Below, in pieces: positions 1-5,048 of a DNA stretch of 5,048 nucleotides. Origin of the DNA: Betaproteobacteria bacterium. Lineage in GTDB: Bacteria > Pseudomonadota > Gammaproteobacteria > Burkholderiales > Eutrophovitaceae. The notes below the pieces were generated by a model. That model searched no databases. It saw only the letters and a program-made list of their open reading frames with translations, and had not been told where the DNA came from. The translations under genes and the position numbers were made by a program. The number at the start of each line of letters is the position of its first letter. The first letter of the stretch is position 1. The stretch covers positions 255 to 5,302 of the forward strand of contig QXZO01000018.1 of assembly GCA_009886305.1 (NCBI GenBank). The letters run 5' to 3'.

Positions 1-166
1 GCGCGTGACAATCTGTCATGTGCAGCAGGTGCACGTTGCCGAATCTTGGGACATCGTAGAGCGCGTTCAAGTGTGGATTAGCGATCGCTTTCCGATTGGA
101 AATGGAAAGGCCCGATGCTGCTGCTGCCCCGAGTGAGAATAAAAAATCCCTACGAGACAGAGTCAC
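1..166 (-). CDS. soxB: SoxB, thiosulfohydrolase of the Sox pathway (N-terminal 55 codons only, runs off the left edge)
   Basis: SoxB is a periplasmic di-manganese hydrolase of the 5'-nucleotidase family that releases sulfate from the SoxYZ-bound sulfur conjugate. I translated this partial gene by hand. It begins with GTG at 166-164, preceded by AAGGCAGG (182-175) at an 8-base spacing. The next in-frame stop upstream lies close by and no ATG is available. Residues 4-9 are SRRDFL, a twin-arginine motif, followed by the hydrophobic stretch LFSLGAAAASGLSI. This indicates Tat export in a folded state, as known for SoxB. Residues 44-55 read NVHLLHMTDCHA, the SoxB form of the family's first metal-binding motif, with Asp52 and His54 as the expected metal ligands. 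The start lies 20 bases after the soxX stop, so it is the third gene of a soxA-soxX-soxB operon. The rest of the protein, including most of the active site, is outside the window. Confidence 0.93.
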   Translation of the reverse strand, partial: MTLSRRDFLFSLGAAAASGLSISNRKAIANPHLNALYDVPRFGNVHLLHMTDCHA

Positions 167-186
167 AAAAATTACCTGCCTTGCCC

Positions 187-813
187 TTATTCATTGACTG
201 GCGATTCTGGATCCAACAATAACCCCATTATGTCTCTCATTTGCTTCATCGTCAGTATACCTTTGTGGCCATAACGTGGCATATTCGAACAAACCAAAAA
301 TGCCTGTGGGTTAAAAATTTTACCCCATGTATAACGCAAAACCTCTCTAGAATAACCTCGCAATTTTCCATACTGGTAAAGTGATGGGCCTAGCGTCCCG
401 TATGCCAGCTCCTCCTTACGAATCTGGTGGCATGCGTAGCAATTACCCCCATTTTTGGTATCATCAGAATCATTGAAACGAAGTCCTTTGCCACTTTGGG
501 CAATCCGTTCTCCCTCTTTCCAATCGCCAACATAATCGCCGTCATTCGGGTATTGAATTTGCTCTAGCGCCTCAGACATCAATAAACCCGCTTTATCGCT
601 TTGAATATTTACGTTTGATTCACTACAAAATTTTTGAATAGGATCCAGCTTCAAGAACACCTCTAATTGAACAGGGCCTTTACTCCTCAGACCGTTTTCA
701 AGTAACTCACCGAATTGCGGGCTCAGCTCCGCCGAAAAAGCGAGTCTTGATAAACCAAGTATCAAACACGCCATACAGAAACCAATTGAGCGTTCTAAGC
801 TATTCATAATCAT
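187..813 (-). CDS. soxX: SoxX, mono-haem c-type cytochrome subunit of the SoxXA complex
   Basis: SoxX is the electron-accepting subunit of periplasmic SoxXA, which oxidises thiosulfate onto the SoxYZ carrier. The 208-residue protein has a Sec signal peptide with a probable cut after AFSA (residue 28). The haem motif CYACH is at residues 125-129, followed by a family-typical GTLGPSL segment (139-145). Met178 in SNMPRYG is the likely distal haem ligand. Cys63 and Cys175 are two further cysteines in the mature protein and could form a disulfide (inference). The long stretch before the haem motif makes this a longer SoxX than the shortest family members. The frame opens with ATG at 813-811, three bases after the soxA stop, and a second ATG lies at 807-805. 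AAGAG is 6 bases before the second ATG but directly abuts the first, so the second may be the real start. Translational coupling to soxA is likely. Confidence 0.94.
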   Translation of the reverse strand: MIMNSLERSIGFCMACLILGLSRLAFSAELSPQFGELLENGLRSKGPVQLEVFLKLDPIQKFCSESNVNIQSDKAGLLMSEALEQIQYPNDGDYVGDWKEGERIAQSGKGLRFNDSDDTKNGGNCYACHQIRKEELAYGTLGPSLYQYGKLRGYSREVLRYTWGKIFNPQAFLVCSNMPRYGHKGILTMKQMRDIMGLLLDPESPVNE

Positions 814-816
814 CTC

Positions 817-1623
817 TTAACGCTTCATCGCGGGGGCATCATACAAACCACCATCCGCGCTTTTAGCTAAGAACATTATAAGTGCCGTAATTAAATCATC
901 ACCATATAATGCCTCTGGAAATCGTTGTTGCCGAAAACAATCATAAAGACGATGCTGCATAGTCCTTACCTCTCCTGCGGATACTCGATAAGCAGGCCAA
1001 GATCCATATGTTTTTCTGGCCTGATCCTGATTTCTAAAGTTTGGCAACTCCTGCAATCTTATTCTTTTGTTGTCACCACTATGGCACGTTATACATCCAA
1101 AATCGTGTGACCCAGCCCTAAAATAAAAGAGCTGCTTACCTAAATCAAACATGTTTTGTTCTTCGACATGATCCAAAGGAATATTCATACGCATCCCCTT
1201 AGATTCCGAGGCAATAAACGTAACTAACATCTCTATTGCAGAAGTCTCCTCGCCTCTTTTCGTGAATGGATATGAGGTGACCTCATCCCTAGACAATCCC
1301 TGAATCACCATACGGCAATAAATCAGCCGCTGCTCAAGATCCATAACTTTTTCAACATCATGGAAATAGCGAGGAAGCTCCACGTAAGCTCCCAGCGTCA
1401 CCCCAGGCCCTTTACCCAAATCACATTCATCTAAACTTACTTCGTTTGGACCAGCAGGGCTGAACCAGAGCTCTTCACCCGACAGTATCCATAACTCCGC
1501 GGGGTTGCTATCAGACAACAACTCACGATACTCCTGCACTCCAGATATTGTCTCATCATCCGCATGGACTTGGCTTACTCCAAGTATACAAATAACCAAA
1601 CCTAATCTTACAAACTCAATCAC
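817..1623 (-). CDS. soxA: SoxA, L-cysteine S-thiosulfotransferase subunit of SoxXA (mono-haem type)
   Basis: SoxA is the catalytic subunit of SoxXA. Its haem-ligating cysteine carries the sulfur during oxidative coupling of thiosulfate to SoxYZ in the periplasm. The 268-residue product has a Sec signal peptide with a probable cut after VHA (residue 21). The single haem motif CITCH is at residues 177-181. The active-site cysteine is Cys229 in RLYDCFRQQRF, which matches the persulfide-ligand region of the family, and the segment SWPAYR (208-213) just before it is also typical. There is no second CXXCH. Cys67 and Cys103 occupy the N-terminal domain where di-haem SoxA proteins bind their first haem; in mono-haem SoxA these positions form a disulfide. 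The start is GTG at 1623-1621, chosen because GGAG (1633-1630) precedes it at a 6-base spacing. This is the first gene of the operon, and soxX follows after 3 bases. Confidence 0.94.
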   Translation of the reverse strand: MIEFVRLGLVICILGVSQVHADDETISGVQEYRELLSDSNPAELWILSGEELWFSPAGPNEVSLDECDLGKGPGVTLGAYVELPRYFHDVEKVMDLEQRLIYCRMVIQGLSRDEVTSYPFTKRGEETSAIEMLVTFIASESKGMRMNIPLDHVEEQNMFDLGKQLFYFRAGSHDFGCITCHSGDNKRIRLQELPNFRNQDQARKTYGSWPAYRVSAGEVRTMQHRLYDCFRQQRFPEALYGDDLITALIMFLAKSADGGLYDAPAMKR

Positions 1624-1629
1624 GACCTA

Positions 1630-1633
1630 CTCC
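1630..1633 (-). promoter_or_regulatory. Shine-Dalgarno site of soxA, fixing a GTG start
   Basis: On the minus strand GGAG is followed by TAGGTC and then GTG at 1623. The ATG at 1635-1633 overlaps this site and is followed within two codons by TAG, so it cannot be the start. The site therefore supports GTG initiation. Confidence 0.65.
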
Positions 1634-1822
1634 ATAAGATATTCAAGTTACTCAAAACTGTAAATTTTTCAAAGAAACAAACGGTTAATACTATTTTCAT
1701 TCCGTGTGACATTTAAATAAGTAGATCTCAAAAGCCTAACATTGTTCTATTAATTTTCAAATTTAGATGACAAAATTTAAATTGAATCACAAGCAACAGT
1801 GCTCCTGCATACCCTTAAAACG
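1634..1822 (-). other. AT-rich intergenic region upstream of soxA, probable sox operon promoter region
   Basis: No open frame of note lies here on either strand. The region sits between the terminator of the small upstream gene and soxA, so the sox promoter must be here unless transcription reads through. The best sigma70-like pair I can see on the minus strand is TTGTCA (1773-1768) and TAGAAC (1749-1744) with an 18-base spacer. This is a weak match in very AT-rich DNA, so I do not call it as a separate promoter. No convincing operator dyad was seen. Confidence 0.45.
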
Positions 1823-1850
1823 AAAAAAAGCCGGCAATGCCGGCTTTTTT
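1823..1850 (-). terminator. Strong Rho-independent terminator, structurally bidirectional
   Basis: A perfect 6-bp stem GCCGGC (1830-1835) / GCCGGC (1839-1844) closes a 3-base loop. It is flanked by seven A on the left and six T on the right, so the stem can extend by A-T pairs and works as a terminator read from either strand. On the minus strand it begins 20 bases after the stop of the small gene at 1871 and isolates it from soxA. No plus-strand gene ends here, so minus-strand use is the natural reading. Confidence 0.9.
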
Positions 1851-1870
1851 AATTTAATTATTAATATCTC

Positions 1871-2038
1871 TTACTGACTCTGATCACTCGTCTCCTGAGA
1901 ATCTTTAGGTTTTTCTTCCACCGGTTTAATATTTGCCCCTGAATATTTGCTCGGGCCAGATGTACCGCTAACCCCAGCAATAGAAACAGAACAAGTCATC
2001 AAAAACACAACTGACACAATTGTAGTAAAAACCTTCAT
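1871..2038 (-). CDS. Small exported protein of unknown function, 55 residues
   Basis: I do not recognise a family. The frame starts at ATG 2038-2036 with GGAG (2052-2049) upstream at a 10-base spacing, and ends with TAA at 1873-1871, just before a strong terminator. Residues 1-21 form a clear Sec signal peptide: MK, then the hydrophobic run VFTTIVSVVFLMTCSVSIA, with SIA as a good signal peptidase I site. Cys16 is not in a good lipobox, because the preceding residues LMT do not fit, so a lipoprotein is less likely. The mature part would be about 34 residues, very hydrophilic and rich in Ser, Lys, Glu, Gln and Gly. It has no cysteine and no hydrophobic core, so it is probably disordered. The combination of ribosome site, signal peptide and terminator makes it likely to be a real gene. 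It lies upstream of soxA, but the terminator argues for a separate transcript, and any functional link to sulfur oxidation is a guess. Confidence 0.72.
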   Translation of the reverse strand: MKVFTTIVSVVFLMTCSVSIAGVSGTSGPSKYSGANIKPVEEKPKDSQETSDQSQ

Positions 2039-2052
2039 CGATCAAGTACTCC

Positions 2053-2196
2053 AAAAATTTATATACATTGCCTAAAGGTTAAGAGGTAAAAAGACCCACG
2101 TCAACTAGAATAGTACATTCTAGGATTAAACAATCAACTGTCCGGTTCCATCAACATCACTAATGTAAGAACCCTTCACTGGTTACTCATTAGCCA
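2053..2196 (-). promoter_or_regulatory. Upstream region of the small exported protein gene, with candidate promoter
   Basis: No gene is seen here. On the minus strand TTGACG (2104-2099) is a good -35-like hexamer. The hexamer 17 bases further on, TAACCT, is a poor -10. A TATATAAA stretch lies nearer the ribosome site (about 2065-2058), but it has no -35 at a usual distance. The perfect dyad at 2105-2123 directly abuts TTGACG. No T-run terminator follows the upstream racemase-like gene, so readthrough from it is possible. Confidence 0.35.
2105..2123. repeat. Perfect 7-bp inverted repeat, possible operator
   Basis: CTAGAAT (2105-2111) and ATTCTAG (2117-2123) are perfect reverse complements around a 5-base spacer. 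No T-run follows on either strand, so it does not look like an intrinsic terminator. It abuts the candidate -35 hexamer of the small exported protein gene, which is a common place for a repressor or activator site. The regulator is unknown. Confidence 0.45.
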
Positions 2197-3318
2197 TCAC
2201 TTTAAAAACTCATCATTATGTTCACCCAACAAAGGTGCTGCCTTTTGACTCACTTCTTCACTCTTCAATATTCGTGTAATTGGAATTGGCACCGCTGGTA
2301 TTTTATCTCCTGACTGACTCACCAGAGTATTATCGAAAACACCGCGATCCTTGAACTGAAGGTCATCTAGAGCTTCGTCCACATTTTTTACTATTGAACA
2401 ACAACAGTCCGCCTTTTTCAATATTGGCTCCCAGTAAGTTGCGGATCGAGTTTGAGTGATTAACCCGACTTGGCGAATTGTTTCTTGCGGATCAAGAGAA
2501 TCGTCCCGGTACTTCTCTGATAAGCCAATTGCGTCTACAAATGCCGCCCAAAACTTATCCTCAAGCGGACCCGCTGCAATGAAGCGCTGATCGAGTGTGG
2601 CATATAGCTGATATCGGGGTGATCCCCCGGTTAATCGGTCGTTACCGTTTTCGGGATTAATCCCTGATGCACTTGTTTTTCCTAGTGCCCAGAACAGAAA
2701 CGGAAGCACACCATCGGTCATAGCGATATCAATGTAACAACCTTTTCCGGTAAGATCACGCTCCCTGAGCGCTAACAAAATATTCATTACTGCGGGGTAA
2801 GATCCACCAGCAATGTCTGCAATTAAAGCTGGAGGTACTACTGGGTTATCTTTTGCGCCCATACTTAAAGAGAGCAGCCCTGCATCCCCTATGTAATTGA
2901 TATCGTGTCCTGCCAAATTTTTTTTCGGACCGTCCTGACCGAATCCTGAGATGGAGCAATAAATAACTTTTGGATTAATCGCCTTGATAGACTCATAGTC
3001 CAATCCTAGACGAGCCATTACCCCTGGGCGAAACTGCTCTACGATAATATCAGCCTCTTCGATCAGGGGAATTAATTGCTCTCGCTGAATTTTATTTTTT
3101 AAGTCTACGGCAACACTCTTTTTACCTCGATTTAAAAGCGAGAAATTAACGCTGCTATCCCCCCATATTGGCGGCTAATATCGCATATCTTCGCCCGTCT
3201 CAGATCGCTCAATCTTAATTACTTCAGCACCCGCTTCGGCGAGAAATAAAGTTGCCATGGGACCAGGCAACAATGTTGAAAAATCTAAAACTTTCAAGCC
3301 TCTTAAGGATCCAGTCAT
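2197..3318 (-). pseudogene. Alpha-methylacyl-CoA racemase-like gene (CaiB/BaiF family) interrupted by one in-frame amber codon
   Basis: Enzymes of this kind racemise 2-methylacyl-CoA thioesters; other CaiB/BaiF members transfer CoA between acids. The reading frame runs from ATG 3318-3316 to TGA 2199-2197, 373 codons before the stop, close to full family length. It is broken only by TAG at 3177-3175 (codon 48), between MRY and PPIWGDSSVNF, inside a normally conserved stretch. The rest reads as an intact protein: LNRGKKSVAVDLK, EQFRPGVMARLGLDYE, GHDINYIGDAGLL, GKGCYIDIAM, and a typical ending APLLGEHNDEF. From memory of the mycobacterial racemase MCR (His126, Asp156, Glu241), the same residues appear at His138, Asp168 and Glu253 with identical spacing, which favours racemase over transferase. 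Restart at ATG 3018-3016 would lose the N-terminal CoA-binding part, and its AGGGG lies only 2 bases away. The cause could be a recent nonsense mutation, a sequencing error, or readthrough. Confidence 0.82.
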
Positions 3319-3402
3319 AATCGCTCTCTATTTAATGAGGTAACGTTAGCGTAGAAATTGGACATACGTAAAGCTAAAACCACTCACTCTTTTTTCTGGA
3401 GA

Positions 3403-4356
3403 TCAATCCGGTCGCACAACCTTTAAAGGAATGTGGTTTTGGGGATCTAAACCAGGCTCATTCATTGGATCTAACTCGGTTATTGGTCTGAGATTCCTAG
3501 CTAGTAAGTCTCGCACATAATTGGGTAATGCAAACACACCTTGATGAGTATCACCATTGTAGTATTGAAGATTATTAATTTTTCGAGTCTTGAGACGCTC
3601 TTCTACATTCTCTTTGTTCAGAGCTAGGGGATCTGTCTGAACGGATGCTGTAGCCATTCCCCAGACTGTTCCGTATAAGGGCACATACACTAGATAAGGT
3701 CGAACGACACCAAAAACCGTCTTTAGTGAACTGTAGACGCGATGAAACACATTAGGCCGCATGATGGGTGAGCCAAGGTGCATGGACAACACTCCTTCAG
3801 GACCTAAAATGCGTTTGCAATGCTCCAAAAAATCAACTCGATATAGAGCCTCCGAGGGCCCAAAAGGGTCTGTTAAATCGAGCATCATCAGATCGAATTG
3901 ATCCTCGCAGTTCTCCACATACTTTTTCCCGTCAGCAATCACCACTTTTAGCCTTGGGTCTTCAAAGGCACCACGATGAACAAAAGGAAGGTGCTCTTTA
4001 CAAAAATCGACTACCACCTCATCGATTTCGACCATTACAACCTCTTCCATCGATGAATATTTCAAATATTCCTCGGCAGCGCCACCATCTCCCCCACCGA
4101 TAATCAAAGATCTTTTAGGTGCGTAGTGTGAGATTCCTGCCGGATGAATCATGTTTTCATGGTAAAAGAATTCATCCTTATCCGACGTCATGAAATAGTC
4201 GTCGATACGAAGTGTCCGTCCAAAGTCTGTCTGTAACACCTCTATATCTTGGAAGGGAGACTTAGCCTGCGCAAGGCTGCCCTTTGATTTAACCCAGAAG
4301 CCAATCCCGTCGTTAAGACGTTCGAGATAATACTTTTCCTTACTTTTTTCTGCCAT
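3403..4356 (-). CDS. speE: Spermidine synthase (putrescine aminopropyltransferase)
   Basis: This cytoplasmic enzyme transfers the aminopropyl group of decarboxylated S-adenosylmethionine to putrescine, giving spermidine and methylthioadenosine. The 317-residue protein has the family's order of motifs. An N-terminal beta domain includes DEFFYHENMIHP (61-72). The Rossmann nucleotide site is GGGDGG (87-92), and VEID (109-112) is an acidic ribose-binding end. ADG begins at 141, and the catalytic loop DLTDPFGPSEALY covers 160-172, with Asp160 and Asp163 as the expected substrate and catalytic aspartates. The segment YGTVWGMATAS (228-238) matches the late conserved region. The length is slightly above the E. 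coli enzyme because of a roughly 30-residue polar C-terminal tail. Specificity for spermidine over other polyamines is inferred from the context. It lies 26 bases after speD, which supplies its substrate. No good Shine-Dalgarno site precedes its ATG, so translation may depend on coupling to speD. Confidence 0.93.
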   Translation of the reverse strand: MAEKSKEKYYLERLNDGIGFWVKSKGSLAQAKSPFQDIEVLQTDFGRTLRIDDYFMTSDKDEFFYHENMIHPAGISHYAPKRSLIIGGGDGGAAEEYLKYSSMEEVVMVEIDEVVVDFCKEHLPFVHRGAFEDPRLKVVIADGKKYVENCEDQFDLMMLDLTDPFGPSEALYRVDFLEHCKRILGPEGVLSMHLGSPIMRPNVFHRVYSSLKTVFGVVRPYLVYVPLYGTVWGMATASVQTDPLALNKENVEERLKTRKINNLQYYNGDTHQGVFALPNYVRDLLARNLRPITELDPMNEPGLDPQNHIPLKVVRPD

Positions 4357-4382
4357 CTGACAATTAAACCCGGTTAAACAAT

Positions 4383-4883
4383 TTAGAGCCGTTCTACGGC
4401 GTGAGATTTCTCAAATTCTGGTTTAAAGGTATCAAGCAAGGATTGATAAAGCAGTCTCGCCCTTGGACGATTATCTTGAGAATAGCTGCAAACGTAAACA
4501 TCGACCGTTACATAATTCTTCTCAGGCCATGTGTGGACAGACATGTGTGACTCGGCCAACACAATCATTCCTGTGACACCGCCATCGCCACCAAATTGAT
4601 GAAAAAACTCACCAACACTCGATAAACCAGCATTTGTGACTAACCTGAGGCAATGCTCCTTCAGTAAATCGGCGTTTACCATAAACTCGTTGTCACACGT
4701 CACATTGTAAAGATCGCCCATAACATGAAGACCTGGAGTGTCTTTAACGGTGCGCAAGGAACCCTCGGGTAATTCCTCAGCGGAATTGCCCACGAGATGG
4801 AGACCTAAATCGTCCCCGTTTTTATGAAGCGTTTCTGTCTCCGTTGCGACCGGACGAACCTTCTTCAATTTGAGATTACGCAT
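4383..4883 (-). CDS. speD: S-adenosylmethionine decarboxylase proenzyme, class 1B, with N-terminal extension
   Basis: SpeD makes decarboxylated S-adenosylmethionine, the aminopropyl donor for SpeE. It cleaves itself to form a pyruvoyl cofactor. The cleavage site is Glu111-Ser112 in ESHMSVHTWPE (111-121). Relative to the Thermotoga maritima enzyme (Ser63, His68, Cys83), Ser112, His117 and Cys132 keep the same spacing, so all three key residues are present. GLHVMGDLYNVTCD (51-64) matches the usual N-terminal beginning of class 1B proteins. The protein therefore carries about 45-50 extra residues in front, giving 166 in total against roughly 120-130 for short members. The extension is probably translated, because GGAGGGAG lies 8 bases before the first ATG and the next in-frame Met is residue 55. 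Its segment GLHLVGNS (27-34) resembles GLHVMGDL (51-58). It forms a pair with speE. Confidence 0.95.
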   Translation of the reverse strand: MRNLKLKKVRPVATETETLHKNGDDLGLHLVGNSAEELPEGSLRTVKDTPGLHVMGDLYNVTCDNEFMVNADLLKEHCLRLVTNAGLSSVGEFFHQFGGDGGVTGMIVLAESHMSVHTWPEKNYVTVDVYVCSYSQDNRPRARLLYQSLLDTFKPEFEKSHAVERL

Positions 4884-5043
4884 ATCACAATCTCCCTCCG
4901 AAATGCGAGGCTATGCCCCGGCGTTGCGTCGAGGACGCGTACCCAAACCGCGATTCCCGCCCAAAAGTTCACGTGGCTGCAATTCCCACTGAGTTCTTTG
5001 AACGACCCAGCGACCAGACAGAAACGTAAGCTACCGGCTGGTC
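4884..5043 (-). promoter_or_regulatory. Structured GC-rich leader of speD, possible cis-regulatory RNA
   Basis: No gene is supported here. On the minus strand the stretch can form several hairpins: GACCAG/CTGGTC (5043-5038 with 5017-5012), GTTCA/TGAAC (5003-4999 with 4971-4967) enclosing GTGG/CCAC (4989-4986 with 4976-4973), a perfect GCGTC/GACGC with a 3-base loop (4938-4926), and GGGGC/GCCTC with an ATA loop (4919-4907, one G-U pair). The last competes with pairing of CCTC (4910-4907) to the Shine-Dalgarno site. The stretch 4921-4980 is 38 of 60 G or C, higher than the genes nearby. The transcription start is not known and may lie outside the window. I could not match it to a named riboswitch class. 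Confidence 0.4.
4892..4899 (-). promoter_or_regulatory. Strong Shine-Dalgarno site of speD
   Basis: GGAGGGAG on the minus strand lies 8 bases before the ATG at 4883. It fixes the long form of SpeD with its N-terminal extension. Part of it, GAGG (4898-4895), can pair with CCTC (4910-4907) just upstream, so the site may be masked in one fold of the leader. Confidence 0.75.
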
Positions 5044-5048
5044 AAAAT

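Noticed and set aside
925..1110. Plus-strand open frame of 61 codons
   Set aside because: It lies wholly inside soxA on the opposite strand, has no ribosome site or recognisable protein features, and soxA is certain.
1661..1761. Repeated TTTGAAAA-type segments upstream of soxA (1761-1751 and 1673-1661)
   Set aside because: They are short, imperfect and in strongly AT-rich DNA, so a chance match is likely. They are not enough to call a binding site.
3768..4103. Plus-strand open frame of 111 codons
   Set aside because: It is antisense to the conserved core of speE. Its Pro-, His- and Arg-rich translation is what an opposite-strand shadow gives.
4364..4378. Small imperfect palindrome between speE and speD
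   Set aside because: It has a mismatch, almost no loop and no T-run, so it is neither a terminator nor a credible operator.
4903..4992. Plus-strand 29-codon frame starting ATG at 4903
   Set aside because: No Shine-Dalgarno site and no recognisable features. It overlaps the hairpins of the speD leader, which explain the base pattern better.
4908..5035. Minus-strand open stretch in the speD leader (reads SGRWVVQRTQWELQPRE... up to a TAG), considered as an Arg-rich leader peptide like SpeFL
   Set aside because: It has no ATG or GTG start with a ribosome site in the window, and about 40 stop-free codons in GC-rich DNA is unremarkable. Conservation in relatives could revive it.
5017..5045. TTGACC (5045-5040) as a -35 for speD
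   Set aside because: No acceptable -10 hexamer lies 16-18 bases downstream, so a promoter cannot be supported within the window.

Overview
The window looks like chromosomal DNA of a moderate-GC gammaproteobacterium that can oxidise reduced sulfur. This rests on recognisable SoxA, SoxX and SoxB proteins, a class 1B SpeD next to SpeE, and ordinary Shine-Dalgarno signals. The genus cannot be named from the sequence alone. Every gene I can support is on the minus strand, so transcription runs from right to left.

Reading in transcription order: (1) 5048-4884 is a GC-richer, structure-rich leader in front of speD. (2) 4883-3403 is the polyamine pair speD (S-adenosylmethionine decarboxylase) and speE (spermidine synthase), 26 bp apart. 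Together they convert S-adenosylmethionine plus putrescine into spermidine. (3) 3318-2197 is an alpha-methylacyl-CoA racemase-like gene of the CaiB/BaiF family. It is intact end to end except for one in-frame amber codon at 3177-3175. (4) 2038-1871 is a small gene for a 55-residue exported protein of unknown function, with a 7-bp dyad upstream and a strong terminator downstream. (5) 1623-1 is the start of a thiosulfate-oxidation operon in the order soxA, soxX, soxB. soxB runs off the left edge after 55 codons.

SoxA and SoxX form the periplasmic c-type cytochrome that oxidatively couples thiosulfate to a carrier protein, and SoxB then hydrolyses off sulfate. The carrier SoxYZ and the SoxCD dehydrogenase are not in the window, so whether the pathway is complete cannot be judged here. 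SoxA carries a single CXXCH motif, so it is the mono-haem form.

I found no mobile element, CRISPR array, tRNA or rRNA. No obviously new multi-gene system is present. The items most worth a second look are the speD leader with its mutually exclusive hairpins, the amber codon in the racemase gene, the small exported protein upstream of sox, and the N-terminal extension of SpeD.
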